Under the pieces are notes generated by a model. The model was not told the origin of the DNA. It ran no database searches and saw only the letters and a program-made list of their open reading frames with translations. A program made the translations under genes and the position numbers. From positions 112,090,336-112,154,335 of the forward strand of contig OZ026518.1 of the NCBI GenBank assembly GCA_964019695.1: DNA of 64,000 bases, given 5' to 3'. Positions 44,101 through 55,247 of the stretch are shown one piece after another (position 1 is the stretch's first letter; each line of letters starts with the position of its first letter). Origin of the DNA: Loripinus fragilis. Its lineage: Eukaryota; Mollusca; Bivalvia; Lucinida; Lucinidae.

Positions 44101-44734
44101 CATGGTAAATATTAGGACAGAATCCCCTATAGACACTAACTTAAGTGTTCAATATGGGGATAATTCAACTTTTGATGGGTCAGAAAAAAATTATCTAGAT
44201 GTATTCATATGCATCAATGGTAGTAAGGTATACCCTGGAAAGTCTTCTTTCATATTCCATTCAAAGAATGTAGCAGTCAATAATGTTAATGATTTGAGAC
44301 TGATATTTAACAGGTCATATATTAGTACAAAGAGGGTGTACATTAAGGTGCCCACCTGTGGCCTAACAGCCTTCGAAGAATGAAATAATTTCATTTTTGT
44401 AGTTGTTATAACATAGGTATTCAACATACAAAATATCATCGAAATCCATGCGCAGACAAGAAGTTTTTTTTTATTTTTCTCTTTATAAGTCAATGTACAT
44501 ATGTGACGCCAGGTGTAGGTGATTTACAGATCAGTATCATAATTAAAAAAATAAGTAGAGGTCTACAAGGTGATGCTTCATATATGAAAAATACAAATGC
44601 TCTAGACCCTGTGGGTTCAGACAAAAATATGCTTTAATGTTTCCCTATATAAGCATATATAACTCATGTGACTCTGAGGCAGGCCCCTGAACAGACTCTA
44701 TGGCGAAAATTTGCAAAATATATTCAAGTTCCGG
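41109..44734. other. AT-rich intergenic sequence without a supported gene
   Basis: The longest plus-strand frame (44102-44383, 93 codons, with DVFICINGSKVYPGKSSFI) looks compositionally protein-like but has no recognised motif, partner exon or repeat copies, so I leave it uncalled. A GGTACC-rich phrase near 41,885 and 42,278 (GGTACCCCCTAAAT) recurs. Nothing else stands out in 3.6 kb. Confidence 0.45.
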
Positions 44735-44850
44735 TAGCCACTGTTGCCGTGATTCTTTTGTTGTTGTTGTTGTTGTGGGGTTTTTTTATTTATCTTTGTA
44801 TGGTCCTTCTTTTGTTATGCATTTCTTAACGTTCTTTCTAGTTTGAAATA
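44735..44850 (+). repeat. R1 fragment cut at its 3' side by the long inverted-repeat element
   Basis: TTGTTGTTGTTGTTGTTG, then CCTTCTTTTGTTATGCATTTC and TTCTAGTTTG are R1. The match stops where the next element begins. GATGAGGAAGAGAG-like text (ATGAGGAAACGAGAG) is found just after that element's right end (about 49,248), weakly suggesting that R1 was the insertion target. Confidence 0.5.
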
Positions 44851-45777
44851 ATATTGCTGATAGGCCTTGAGCTGGCTATAGACCCCCTCCCCCCCCCCCC
44901 CAGGGGGAATTTTGTACACTATGATTTTCTGAAACTACATTATATAAGACACAAAATAAAATATTTTAGCCCTCTGAGAGTGGCAGCGTTAACGTGTAAC
45001 AACACGTTATATACGTTACCCCCCCCCAAAATAGCATTAAACGTCCCTGATAATGTCTCAACCATGACATGTTCGTACATATATGCATGCTGACACAGGT
45101 TTATTAACTTCTTATATCACAGTTACATATTTTTAGTATTAATTTTATAAATGTCTTCAGTAATTACCGTTGTATACGTTACTTAGTGTTTCCTGCGTTA
45201 TTTCCGAGTATCAGTATGGTATTTAGTGACTATACGTGTGTTACATCTGTCACAGAATATAGTAACTCTATAAGGCTGCTACTTAAATGATTTAAAGTTC
45301 TTTATTATGGTCGCTTACACTATTTTTCAGGTCCATGTTATGTATGTTACCTTCAAAATAGCATTAAACATTTAAGTTAATGTCTCTAACAAGCCCTGTT
45401 TATACTTTTTTGCATGCTTGCACAGGTTTATGTACTTCTTTTAACAAGGTTTACCTATTTTAAGTATGCCTTTAATAAATGCCTTGAGCTTTAACTGTTA
45501 TATGTGTTACCAAATAATACATAAGTTATTCTGAGTATATGTATAGAAGTTATTGACAATACATGTGTAAAGTCTGTCAGAGTATTTTGAAAATTTATAA
45601 GGCTGAAATAAATTGAAGTTCCTTATTAATTTATGGTGACTTAAACTAATAATATAATGTGATCTATCAACCTTAGCTGTTTGCTTACATAAACAGTATA
45701 GAAACCATGCATTCAAATCAGAAGTTCTGAAAGACAGTCACTGTGAAACAGCTCAGTTCTGGGCAAGGTATATAGAT

Positions 45778-46280
45778 ATGATTCAGATGGTGTTGACACT
45801 GATAAGGGCTACAAGGAAAACAACTTTGAATTGCATGTCATCTCTATTTGTATGCCTTGTTCCCAATGTTCATTGCAAACGATCACAACAACTACGCACA
45901 ATATGTACCTGTGTAACTGATAACACTCATAAATTTGATACACATCGCAGATGCAAAGAACTTCTCGAACAAAATGGGTTTAGTGTGTCACAACCATTGG
46001 TTCTTTGCTTGAGAAATGCTTTTGACATAACTATCAGGCAAACAATAAAGAGGTATTATAGGCTGATGAAATATAAATCTGCTCAGATGCAAAGTAGAAT
46101 GAGTACTAGAGGTAGTTTCAGGCTTCACCAATCCTTTTAGTTCTAGTTTTGAAGACAATGAACTGTACTTTTTGTCTTTCAGTGCGCCTGCTAAGCCGGG
46201 CATAGCTAAGGATCTTATTGAGGCTGATGACATTGGCAGGGAGGCTGTTGCAGACTCCATTGACTCACTTTTAGTTTAAA
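45778..46280 (+). pseudogene. Broken reading frames inside the long inverted-repeat element
   Basis: A 120-codon frame (45778-46140) is followed after a shift by a frame that reads APAKPGIAKDLIEADDIGRE and stops at TAA (about 46,277). Codon-like composition and position in the centre of the element suggest remains of an element-encoded protein. I recognise no family, and the pieces do not join in one frame. Confidence 0.3.
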
Positions 46281-46419
46281 AAAATCTGTCTTTCACATCC
46301 CCCATAAAATGCTACAAGCTTATAAAGTTTTGATGCTTGCGAGGTCAAGCAAGAAGAAATTGCCCAATTTACAAAACGTAAACAGCCACATGAGAGCTTA
46401 AAGGAGCGTCTTTGGTCAG

Positions 46420-46731
46420 CATGACCTTCTTTCTATTGGACATAATGTTGAGCTTGAGTTGACACTGCCATTTCTTCTGGGACCTGTACCATGGTCATTG
46501 TCAACTTCTGATAGAATTTCCACCAAAACTGACAAGTCCAAACTTCAGCATGGCTTGCAATCACACATTAAACCAACATTAGATTGGCCATGTAGTGCTG
46601 CACATATCGTTGATGTTAGTGCCGTAACTACAGAGCATAATAGCTTTTCCTGTCACATTCATGGATCTGATGGCACCAGTATTCAACCAGGCACTAAAGG
46701 CAAGGCATGTTTGTTTTGTCACTGATACATT
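46420..46731 (+). pseudogene. Second broken frame inside the long inverted-repeat element
   Basis: The frame running into 46459-46725 reads GHNVELELTLPFLLGPVPWS, STSDRISTKTDKSKLQHGLQ and ends KACLFCH-stop. The P-W-S-L and TKTDKSKL phrases look like conserved protein sequence, with the upstream part interrupted by stops. It is probably part of the same lost gene as 45778-46280. Family not identified. Confidence 0.3.
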
Positions 46732-47807
46732 TATACAATGTATAAGCGGCAGTCTATAGTCTTACAAACATTCTCACAGAGGATAACCTGGGTGTTTTGC
46801 TCAACAATGGTGTATGCAACAAAAGGTGCACCTTCTGAATGTCAACAGCATTGGCCAGAAAATGGGGAAGAGATCTACAGTAATACACTGTTTAACAGAT
46901 TGTGACACTACCAAAGTGCCGATGTGTTTGTACCACGGAAAGGTTATTCCTGATAGACAACCCCTCCCCCACTAGTTCATCAACATTCTAAGAAGGGTAG
47001 AAAAACAAATAAAGAATTGCTCTAGGCACTCATCAGTGATATGAAGCCTTAACATGTGCTATTTATATAATTGTTAATAAGCTACAGTACAATATGTTTC
47101 TGAAAAAAGTACCTAAGTCATACTCACATACTGACTATTTCAAATGGCATGAACATGAGCTTACCTCCACCCTGCTTTTCTGTCCTTAAGATGTACATGC
47201 AAAGATTGAACTATCAAACCTTCCCATGAAAAAAGTGAGGCTTTCCAGATATGGACAAAATGTGTGGAAAATAAATGGGAAGGACATTGAGTACCTCTGG
47301 GTGAAAGAAATCTTAATTGTACCCTAACAAAAGATCCACAGAATTATATTTCACATTTTGTGTGATATGGGGTTACCATGTTCAAAACTCAACAACTCAA
47401 ACCTTATAAAAGATAGAAACATAATATTTGCAGTTTTCAAAAGGTACATAAACATTCTTTAATACAAAATGAGTAGTAAGCACATTCACATTAAAAAATA
47501 TCAAACTATATTAGTTTCATAAATCATTTATATAGGAATAATAAGAAAAAGTAACATACGTAACACTTTGGGGTGCATATTTGTTTTCAAAGGTCCATAT
47601 CTGTGATGCAAAAATAGCCTACTTGGATGATATAGTCAATTTAGAAATCTTACCTTATGGTTTGCACTTTTCAGAAGTCATTTACTAAAATTATCAAAGA
47701 TGTTGATGGGTAATATATGTAATTGGCCGTTACAGGGTAATAGTGCCATTGCCAGAGTGCTGGCATATTGCAAAATCCTTGCAAGATAAATCTGATAGAG
47801 GAGTAAT

Positions 47808-47992
47808 AAGTTGTTTAGGAAAATTCTTCACAACCCTTGGATAAAATATGAAGATTTGCTCTAGAACTTCTATCTGATGGGTTTTCTTTGATCTTTTAAG
47901 TTGTTTTAGGAAAATTCTTTACAACCCTTGGATAAAATATGAAGATTTGCTCTAGAACTTCTATCTGATGGGTTTTCTTTGATCTTTTAAGT
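47808..47992. repeat. Two tandem copies of a 90-bp unit
   Basis: AAGTTGTTTAGGAAAATTCTT .. GATGGGTTTTCTTTGATC repeats almost identically from 47,898. It lies inside the right arm of the long inverted-repeat element and is much less diverged than the arm itself, so it is a recent duplication. Confidence 0.9.
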
Positions 47993-49248
47993 TGTTACTC
48001 GCACATTGCACTGAATGTTACAAACTTTCCATGAGTATTATGTCAACTATATTTGAAGTCTCTATAAAAGAAAAGAGGGTTTATGTAGTTTATGTTTTGA
48101 GTTACTTCCTCAGCAAATGAGCCAGAGTAAAAAGAAGTACATGGACCTGGCCAGCATGCAAATAAGTACAAGCATGTCATGTTGGAGACCATATCTTGAA
48201 TGTTTAATGGTATTCAGAGAGTAACGTATGTAACCTGGGCTGTAAAATAGTGTAAGTCACCATAATAAGGAACTTTAATTCATTTGAATAGCAGCCCTAT
48301 AAATTTACTACATGTATATTCACTGACGGATGTAATACATGTATAGTCAATAACTGCCATACTGATACTTGGAAATAACATATGAAACACTAAGTAACAT
48401 ATACAACGGCTAAAACTCAATACATTTATAAAATAAATGCTAAAATTATGTAACTGTGCTATAAGAATTCTGAAACCTGTGCCAGACCTTTAAACAAGTG
48501 TGAATATGTCAGGTTGGAGACATTATCAGGAAAATTTAATGTTATTTTGCGGGTAACATACGTAACATGATGTTACCCGCTAACGCTGCCACTCTTAGAA
48601 GGTAAACTTATTTCATTTTGTGGCTTATATAATGTAGTATCTGGAAATCATAGTGTACGAAATTCCCCCTGGGGGAAATGGGGTATATAGCCAGCGCGAG
48701 GCCTGGATAATTACATTTTACATTTTTCTGTGATATGGGGGTACCATGTTCATCATCTAATAACTCAAAAAGTATATAAGATAGAAACGTAATGCTTGCA
48801 GTTTTGAAAAGGTAAATAAACATTCTTTAATGTAATACCAAATTAATGAACATAAACTGGTTTCAATAAAATTTAAGACAAACTATATTAGATGCATTTA
48901 TCATTTAAAAGGGGGTTCAATGAAAAAATGTAACATACACTACATCGGGGGTGACTAAATTTGTTTTCAAATGTCATTATCTGTGGCCCAGTAATAGCTT
49001 ATTTAGAAAATATAACCAATTTGGAAATCTTACCTTATCTTTTGCACTTTTCTGAAGTCTTAAAAAGAATTTTAATTATCAAATATTTTGTAGGGTAACG
49101 TATGTAACAGGCTGTTACAGCTTAACGCTGCCATTTTCAGAGGGCTCACATGTTGCAAAATCCTTGCAAGACATTGGGCTTCAAGAAAAATACGGTCTAC
49201 AAAATTCCCCCTAGGGGGGAGGTAAACCATATCCAGCCAGTGGCCTAT

Positions 49249-50060
49249 GAGGAAACGAGAGTTTAAACAAACTAGTAACTGAGCTTGATAGTGAAACTAC
49301 TATTCCTGATTCTAGAGATTGTAAGGACTCTTAATATTGCTATCAATCTGCTGATCATATATTGTCACTGGGGATTTAAAAAATACATTACATGTTCAAC
49401 CCTTCTCTTCTAGAAAAAAATTATCAAAATTGGGGGGGGGGGGGTAGCACTACACGACCTACAAAATAAGAACAGTTGAAACTCATTGCTGCCTTGGGGT
49501 AGTGATGCTTAGCTCAAATACTAAGTATTTTCTTTAAAGCCAGTGTTCTTAACTGAACACAACTTTGCAGAGTAGTCTTTTAATAACCCTCCGTATACTA
49601 AAAACGAAATGGCAGGAATGTAATTGTTGCAAAATGTCCACAGCCAAGATTATAAGACAATAGGACTGTAAAATTCATATGAGCGATCCTCTTGGCATCT
49701 AAGCCATCTTGTTACAATATTACCTGGTAGAGGTGCGTAGTTTCGTGTTGTGGTGTCATTTCTACAGCCAGACATATTACTTATTTGAAATATCTTAATG
49801 ATCTACCAGTGCATTTTAGATGGCTTTTAAAATTAATTTTCACATTCAAAAGGAACTAATATGTAAGGAGTTTCCAGTATTTAGGTGTTAGCTATTTGAA
49901 TTCTTAGCTTAAAGATAGGCTTACAAAAAGGTTCCAACAGCATGGAGATTTTCATAAGCTTACATTGAATAAAAGTTTTCTTATTTGAATAGAATATTGT
50001 CAGGAATTAATTGTATGTATAACGGCAGTAAAATAGTGTTATCATTCTATAATAGACTGT
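49249..50060. other. Intergenic sequence with a poly-G run
   Basis: A G run of about 12 lies near 49,431. No exon was seen. Confidence 0.5.
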
Positions 50061-50064
50061 AGAT

Positions 50065-50403
50065 TTTCATGCAAATCAAATATCTATGTGTCGTGATCCA
50101 CATCTTAATTAAGGGTGAGGTTGGCGCCGTTAAACCGGTTTAAGCCCTCCAGTAAAATATTTTACTGACCGTTCCAAGGCGGTACTTCTTTTGTGGATTT
50201 TTTATGTTTTTGTTCTGTCTTGTGTTTGCTATGTCTTTGTGCGCGTCTGTTTATATGTGCTTTGTGGCCACCTGCTGGGAAAGGGCTGACCTCTTGGCTC
50301 TCGTTTGTGGTGTCTGAGGTGAGTTTGTCACTTTCCCATTGGTATCCTGGGTCAGGTGTGGTACTTGATTGTATCGATTCCTGACCTTTGCACCCTTACT
50401 TAC
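50065..50403 (+). repeat. Dispersed repeat R2
   Basis: Starts TTTTCATGCAAATCAAATATC and runs to TTTGCACCCTTACTTACTTG, with all internal landmarks. One of the best preserved copies. Confidence 0.9.
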
Positions 50404-50722
50404 TTGGATCACCTTGTCTACAGGAAACCTCATTGTGTTGCATGCCAACAACAAAGGCACTGATAAAGGCGCGGATGCACAGGCTGATCAGCACATTTGC
50501 TGTTCCCTTACTAGAAAGAAAAATTACTTTAACACGCTTCAGACTCAATTTTTGTGTTCTAGCTAGTCTTTGTTGTACAGACTGGTTTGGGTCTTCCCAA
50601 AGACAAGATTTCTAGCATCTTCGCAAGCCAAGGGTATTACCCTTGCGACGATGGTTTCCAAGTGTCGATGATGGTCCATCCCACATTATTTCGGCTATCC
50701 AATCACGGTAAATCAGTATTTG
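50404..50722. other. Intergenic sequence, nothing recognised
   Basis: A GCGCGGATGCACAGGCTGATCAG phrase (about 50,469) resembles the core of R3. No exon was seen. Confidence 0.4.
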
Positions 50723-51045
50723 AAGCCCAGGGGATGTGGTACTCTCATTTTTCTTCTTCATACGTAGGCTGGGGCCCAGCATCTACCGCTCACCCCCAGA
50801 AATATCAGGAATTTTAAGCACTCCAAAAATATATTTGCAATTTTAGCAACCCAAAAATATATCCCCCATTCTGTACCTTGACCATAAGAAAAGACCATAA
50901 AATGCAGAGAATATAGTCCAATTTGTGATGACCCAAAAAATATCCAAAAAATCTTCATACCACAAAAAATATTCTTTTATCTGAAAAACCCAAAAATATT
51001 GAAATTCAAAATGTTGGACCCAAAAAAAAGGCCCGAGCCTATGTA
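50723..51045. repeat. Dispersed repeat R7
   Basis: AAGCCCAGGGGATGTGGTACTC start, then repeated CCCAAAAATAT phrases and the end CCCGAGCCTATGTATG, parallel to 28518-28842. Confidence 0.75.
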
Positions 51046-51303
51046 TGTATGAAAAAATCAGACTACCCCCACCGATTTGAGGCAGTACATGGAATTTTGG
51101 TATACTTATTACATAGGCGAACAGCCAAGGCTCGGGTGAACCTGTTCCTTTGTAATTTCCCTGATAGCAAAGTTAATGAAGGTATACACCAAAAATTAGA
51201 CCTCTACTCCCACTTTCTAGTTGGACATGTGCGTTAAAGAGTATGGGGTGTTATGGGTGCGGTGAAGTCAGGTATCCCACTTGGTCGCTATTCGGGTCTT
51301 TTT

Positions 51304-51364
51304 AAAAGTGTTCCGTGTTTCCATGGAATCTGAATCAGATTCCATGGAAACATGGAACACTTTT
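51304..51364. repeat. 61-bp near-perfect palindrome
   Basis: Two 30-bp arms (AAAAGTGTTCC(G/A)TGTTTCC and ATGGAATCTGA) are separated by a single base, with one mismatch. It is AT-balanced and isolated. It can form a tight hairpin or cruciform. Confidence 0.95.
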
Positions 51365-52528
51365 GATTTATCAGAAATTATGAAATTATTATTGATACTA
51401 TGCGCTAAGTCGGCTAGTAGTTTTAATTCTGTCTAATCCAATTATACCCAGAAATCATCTCCAAGCGTGAAACACCTGATCGATAATCATTTGAAAAATT
51501 AAAAAGAGAAAGAAATAGTGATTTCAAACTACAGCCTTGGGAATAGAGATACATGCAGCGTCTAAAAGACAAGTCAGACGTGTAAATCGATCAAATTTCT
51601 CAGCCTAGATCGTAATATGCAACATGGCCACAGGACTTGTTAGGTAGATACAGCGGGGTTTCTTTCTGTTCCCCTGTTCTGCCTGGTGACGCATGTTGTG
51701 ATTACTCATTCGAGTCGCAGTGGCACAATCTCAATGAGTAACAACAAGACTGAGTTTATTGGAGAATTACGTTTAATTATCCACACATTCAATATTCTAC
51801 TGTTTTAGTTTTCAAATAGTTGTCCGGATCATGCATGCGGCTTGGAGTAGCGCATGAAGCAGGACAAACTTAATGGCCAAAAGGATATTTGAAATGGAAA
51901 AATAGCGCATATCTACAATCTAATCGGCTAAGCATGATCTCTCAGCAGAAGACCGATTCCAGTGGCAGACGAGCGGCGAAAACGATCGACAGCAGTTCGG
52001 GTTAACAAGAGCAAAATGCGCATACTATTAGTGGAAAAGCTACTATAGGAAAGAGAGATGATGTTAATTATTAATTACAATCAACAAGTACCGAGGAATC
52101 CGCTTCAGGATATAGTGCCACAGAGAGAAGCGATACTGAGCAGACTACAAAAAACAATATCCCGCTCGTGGGACAATACTATGCAATAATGCCTTGACGG
52201 AGACGGTTGTAACCCAATGTAGGCGTAGTTTAGACGGATTTTGTATTGTCGTGTATTTGTGTTTTGTGCATAAATGTGACAGTATTTGTTTGTCGACGCC
52301 AATTACTTGTGAAATAAATACACTTTTATGGAATTATGGAATATTTAAAAGTTGCATTTATTCAAGTTTGTTAATAACACGTTGAATTCCAGAAAAGCTG
52401 TGCCAAAGGATGGAAATTGAGATTGGAGACTTTTACCATTTGCCTTTTATTTGTATTAAAACTCGTTTTCAGTGCATGTAAATTATTTTCGGATCTAGAA
52501 TCTCTTCTTTGAGAAACAGAAGACAGAA
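51365..52528 (+). promoter_or_regulatory. 5' flank of the potassium-channel exon
   Basis: No repeats were recognised in the last kilobase before the channel's start codon, in contrast to most of the window, so this is a plausible promoter and 5' UTR region. A pyrimidine-rich AACTCGTTTTCAG at 52460-52472 could be an acceptor in front of a 5' UTR exon. No TATA box or start site can be assigned with confidence. Confidence 0.35.
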
Positions 52529-52859
52529 ATGAATGATGGAAATGACAAACCCAGTTACCTTGCTTCAGAGGAGGGGGATAAACTCTCAGAAAACCCATCA
52601 GACGCCACTGTCCCGGGCTCTGCAGAAACACTTAGTGCAAAGTCTATCAACTCCTCGGTCTTGGAGGAAGAAGACCGAATCATTCTGAATGTGGGTGGTG
52701 TGCGCCATGAGACACATTTGTCAACATTGCGCAACATCTCCAGCACGCGACTTTCACGGTTGGCTGAACAACACATGTTCGGCGGAATTAAAAAGGAAAT
52801 GTACTTCTTTGACCGACATCCCGCAGTCTTCAACTCTGTTATCGACTTCTACAGAACAG
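52529..52859 (+). CDS. First coding exon of a voltage-gated potassium channel (T1 domain, Kv3/Shaw-like)
   Basis: The exon runs from the ATG at 52529 for 110 codons plus one base to the donor ACAG|GTAAGA (phase 1). Residues 1-48 are a polar, acidic N-terminal tail. Residues 50-111 are the BTB/T1 tetramerisation domain: RIILNVGGVRHETH, STLRNISSTRLSRLAEQHMF, MYFFDRHPAVF and DFYRTG. This is the signature with which Kv alpha subunits assemble as subfamily-specific tetramers at the membrane; the mix of residues is closest, from memory, to Kv3/Shaw. The T1 zinc-site residues, the six membrane segments and the pore would be in later exons, which are not seen before the window end, so the next intron may exceed 11 kb. 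Reading on past the donor gives only KTE and a stop. Confidence 0.88.
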
Positions 52860-53054
52860 GTAAGACAGAGTAAAATGTTTGAGCATTGGCATTTATCGCA
52901 TATGCACAAAATCCTCCTTTGGTCTCCCGTACTGACGTATTCAGCGGGGATATATCCCTTACTTCCACAATTGTCTATAAATGCAAGCAACGGACTCGTC
53001 TGCATGAGCTTTTGACTGCTTGTCGATGCGATAAGTACCAAAATCTTGTGAAAT
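52860..53054. other. Start of the potassium-channel intron
   Basis: Follows the phase-1 donor. Nothing recognised before the MITE at 53055. Confidence 0.5.
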
Positions 53055-53259
53055 GGCAGGTAACTTCGGACATCTGGTAAATTCGGACATGCATTTGCAA
53101 ACAGTGGAAATCCAGATGAGACGGCTCCTTATGAGCCGTCTCATCAGGATGTTCACTGTTTGCTTTGTTGATTTATTTTTTATCCAAATAATCAAAATAT
53201 GAAACAAACAATGTCGCTGTCCGAATTAACCTGGTGTCCGAAGTTATCTGACTTTACCC
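53055..53259. mobile_element. TA-flanked MITE, family R6, in the channel's first intron
   Basis: The right end CTGACTTTACCC is followed by TA (53260-53261). The left inverted repeat is eroded to GGCAGGTAACTTCGGACAT. The inner stem GATGAGACGGCTC and GAGCCGTCTCATC is perfect here. Confidence 0.88.
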
Positions 53260-53707
53260 TATATGCGTCATTATGTCTTTGTCCAAAATTAAACTTTTAT
53301 GTGTAAGTCACAAGCTATCTACTGCAAGTGATATGTTTATCTAGAACAAAGCATATAAATTCTTCTTACATGTAGTTTTTTTCCAGTCATACCATTCTAC
53401 CATTCGCATGACATATCAAATCATGTTTTCACCACATGTATAGTTCTGACACAAAGATGTGACTTGCTACAATTGTGGCTGGCTTTTTAACTCTGAGTCA
53501 AACGAGAGTGTCCCATTTGATGCCTACGAAGCGACCTATCACCTAACAGTATACAAAGTTTTCGGAAACATGAGTCTTGTTTTATTTTAGCCCCTGCAGC
53601 ATATGATATCGTTCACTATCCACTGAAAAGCGCCGAAAAATTGCGCAAAAGCACTTTATGCCACATAAGCTGTTAATAAGAAGGTTTATGAGCAGGTCAA
53701 ATGTCAT
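53260..53707. other. Intronic sequence, nothing recognised
   Basis: No downstream channel exon seen here. Confidence 0.5.
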
Positions 53708-53829
53708 GCTCATGTGCCAGGAATTACCACAGTCATATATTACAGACCAAACCATGGCACCATGAAAAAAGGCATCAGTACACAGACAAACCAAGACGAA
53801 AACATTAATGCAAGAACACTAAAACTAAA

Positions 53830-53877
<48 letters not shown>

Positions 53878-53950
53878 GGTCTGATTGCAAAACTAGAAAG
53901 GACCTTAATAACTATAACACAAAACCAGACCCAAACATTAAATACGAAAA
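53708..53950 (-). repeat. Dispersed repeat R1 with a (CT)n run
   Basis: Reversed R1 order with CAGGAATTACCACAGTCA, ACCATGGCACCATG and GATTGCAAAACTAGAAAGG. The purine stretch of R1 appears as an approximately 42-bp (CT)n run at 53,833-53,874. Confidence 0.8.
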
Positions 53951-53977
53951 ATACGAGTCCTTTGATTAGCTAGGGAT

Positions 53978-54293
53978 CTTTCATGCGAAACAAACATCTA
54001 TGTGTCTTGAATAAGGATGAGGCTGACCTTTGAAAATTTTAAGCACTCCAGTATTTTTTACTGCCCGTTCCAAGGCGGTGCTTCTTTTGTGGATCTTTTT
54101 GGTATTTGTTTTTCGTGATCGGCTTTGTCATACTGTCTTGTCTGTTCCTTGAAGCCTTGTGGTCACCTGCTGGGAAAGGGCTGACCTCGTTGTTCTCCTA
54201 TGTGTGATGTTTTCTTGTGTTTTTGTCACTTTCCCATAATTCATATGGTGTCCTGGATCAGGTGTGGTACTTGATGTATCGAATCCTGATAAG
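53978..54293 (+). repeat. Dispersed repeat R2, diverged
   Basis: CATGCGAAACAAACATCTATG, TTCCAAGGCGGTGCTTC and GTGGTCACCTGCTGGGAAAG to GTATCGAATCCTGATAAG. The GGCGCC centre is lost. Confidence 0.8.
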
Positions 54294-54679
54294 TGCCTTC
54301 TTTATTAAATTTCTATGCGCAGACATGTCTGCTTTCCTTTTAGAGCATTATTACAGATCATCACTACCCTGTACTACGAATAGTGTCACCATCATAGCCG
54401 TTGTTACAGGTAACACGGCAGACAAATCAGATTTGGTGAATAAAAATATACTCTTGTCTACGCGAGGCCGAGCCCTTTATCTGCCTTGAAAATCGTAGTT
54501 TGTCAGTGTTTACTGTTTACACCAAATTGAATTCTTTGTCTGAAAATGAGTAATGCCTGTAAATTTTGATTTGCAACTATCATCACTTAGTTCAATAAGC
54601 TATTATAGCGGTTAACTTAAGAATCTTTAATGTGTACTTTGGCCAGGCCCCAAATAAGAGTGAGTAACTGAAAATTACT
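54294..54679. other. Intronic or intergenic sequence, nothing recognised
   Basis: A 90-codon frame covers part of it without motif. No exon call. Confidence 0.45.
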
Positions 54680-54800
54680 TATTTATTTCTCAACCAAAAC
54701 ATATGTTATTGGTACTCAAAAGAACCGTCTCGGTGAGACGGTTCTTTTGAGCACCCAAAACACATGTTTAAACTTATGAATAAGAAATAATCGCAATTCC
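54680..54800. repeat. Foldback hairpin
   Basis: The inner arms GGTACTCAAAAGAACCGTCTC (54711-54731) and their inverse (54735-54755) have one mismatch and a 3-nt loop. Weaker pairing extends outward through ACATATGTTATTGG and ATTTATTTCT. Probably a small foldback element. Confidence 0.85.
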
Positions 54801-54894
54801 ACAATTTTTTTTTTTTTTTTTGGTTAAACTTGCCCTATGCTTGGCATACATTGGCGACCAAGATGAAGTGCACAAAATGTTGTATTTCATGCGG

Positions 54895-55128
54895 GGTTCC
54901 TAAGATATAGGGTTATTGGTTTGTCTTTGTTTTGGTACGCATTACTTCATGTCCTTTTCTGGGTTTGCAATCATCTTGACGAGGAAGAGAGAGATCGTTG
55001 CTTTGCTTTCATTCTCTTTGGGACGTATTGTTGTTGTAAATGTTCTGTGGCTCTTCCTCAAGGTGCCATGGGTTGGTCTGCAGTGTGTGATTGTGGTATA
55101 TCCTGATCATACTGACTTACTTTTTAGT
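54895..55128 (+). repeat. Dispersed repeat R1
   Basis: Follows R1 from TGGTACGCATTACTTCATGTC through GCAATCATCTTGACGAGG and GGTTGGTCTGCAGTGTGTG to CATACTGACTTACTTTTTAG. Confidence 0.88.
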
Positions 55129-55247
55129 GAAGTAGTGTGTGCTATCACAGTGGCACTATTCTAAATTAAAATAAAATTCAAACTCAAATTTATTGATTCT
55201 CTCAGGCTAGTTTACTATCAACCTATGGAGCTGATACATATATTGAC

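Larger units (their letters stand above)
44860..49248. mobile_element. DNA-transposon-like element with long inverted ends (about 4.4 kb)
   Basis: The left end (ATAGGCC, GAGCTGGCTATAGACC, CAGGGGGAATTTTGTACA, GAGTGGCAGCGTTAACG) is found inverted at 48,715-48,575 and again, more diverged, at 49,248-49,125. Similarity between the left arm (to about 45,500) and the inverse of 48,600-48,160 is continuous over several hundred bases. Both arms carry repeated palindromes close to GTAACATACGTAAC, near 45,004, 45,172, 45,348, 47,555, 48,224, 48,555 and 49,095. On the right side the block 47,330-47,790 is duplicated at 48,710-49,170. The centre (45.8-46.8 kb) holds broken coding sequence. Confidence 0.7.

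Noticed and set aside
44102..44383. 93-codon frame as a gene
   Set aside because: Protein-like composition, but no recognised motif, no splice partner and no second evidence.
52555..53041. Minus- and other-frame open frames over the potassium-channel exon
   Set aside because: Shadows of the T1-domain frame, without motifs of their own.
54916..55164. 82-codon frame with GRIVVVNVLWLFLK
   Set aside because: Entirely inside an R1 copy; similar frames appear in other R1 copies by descent of the repeat.
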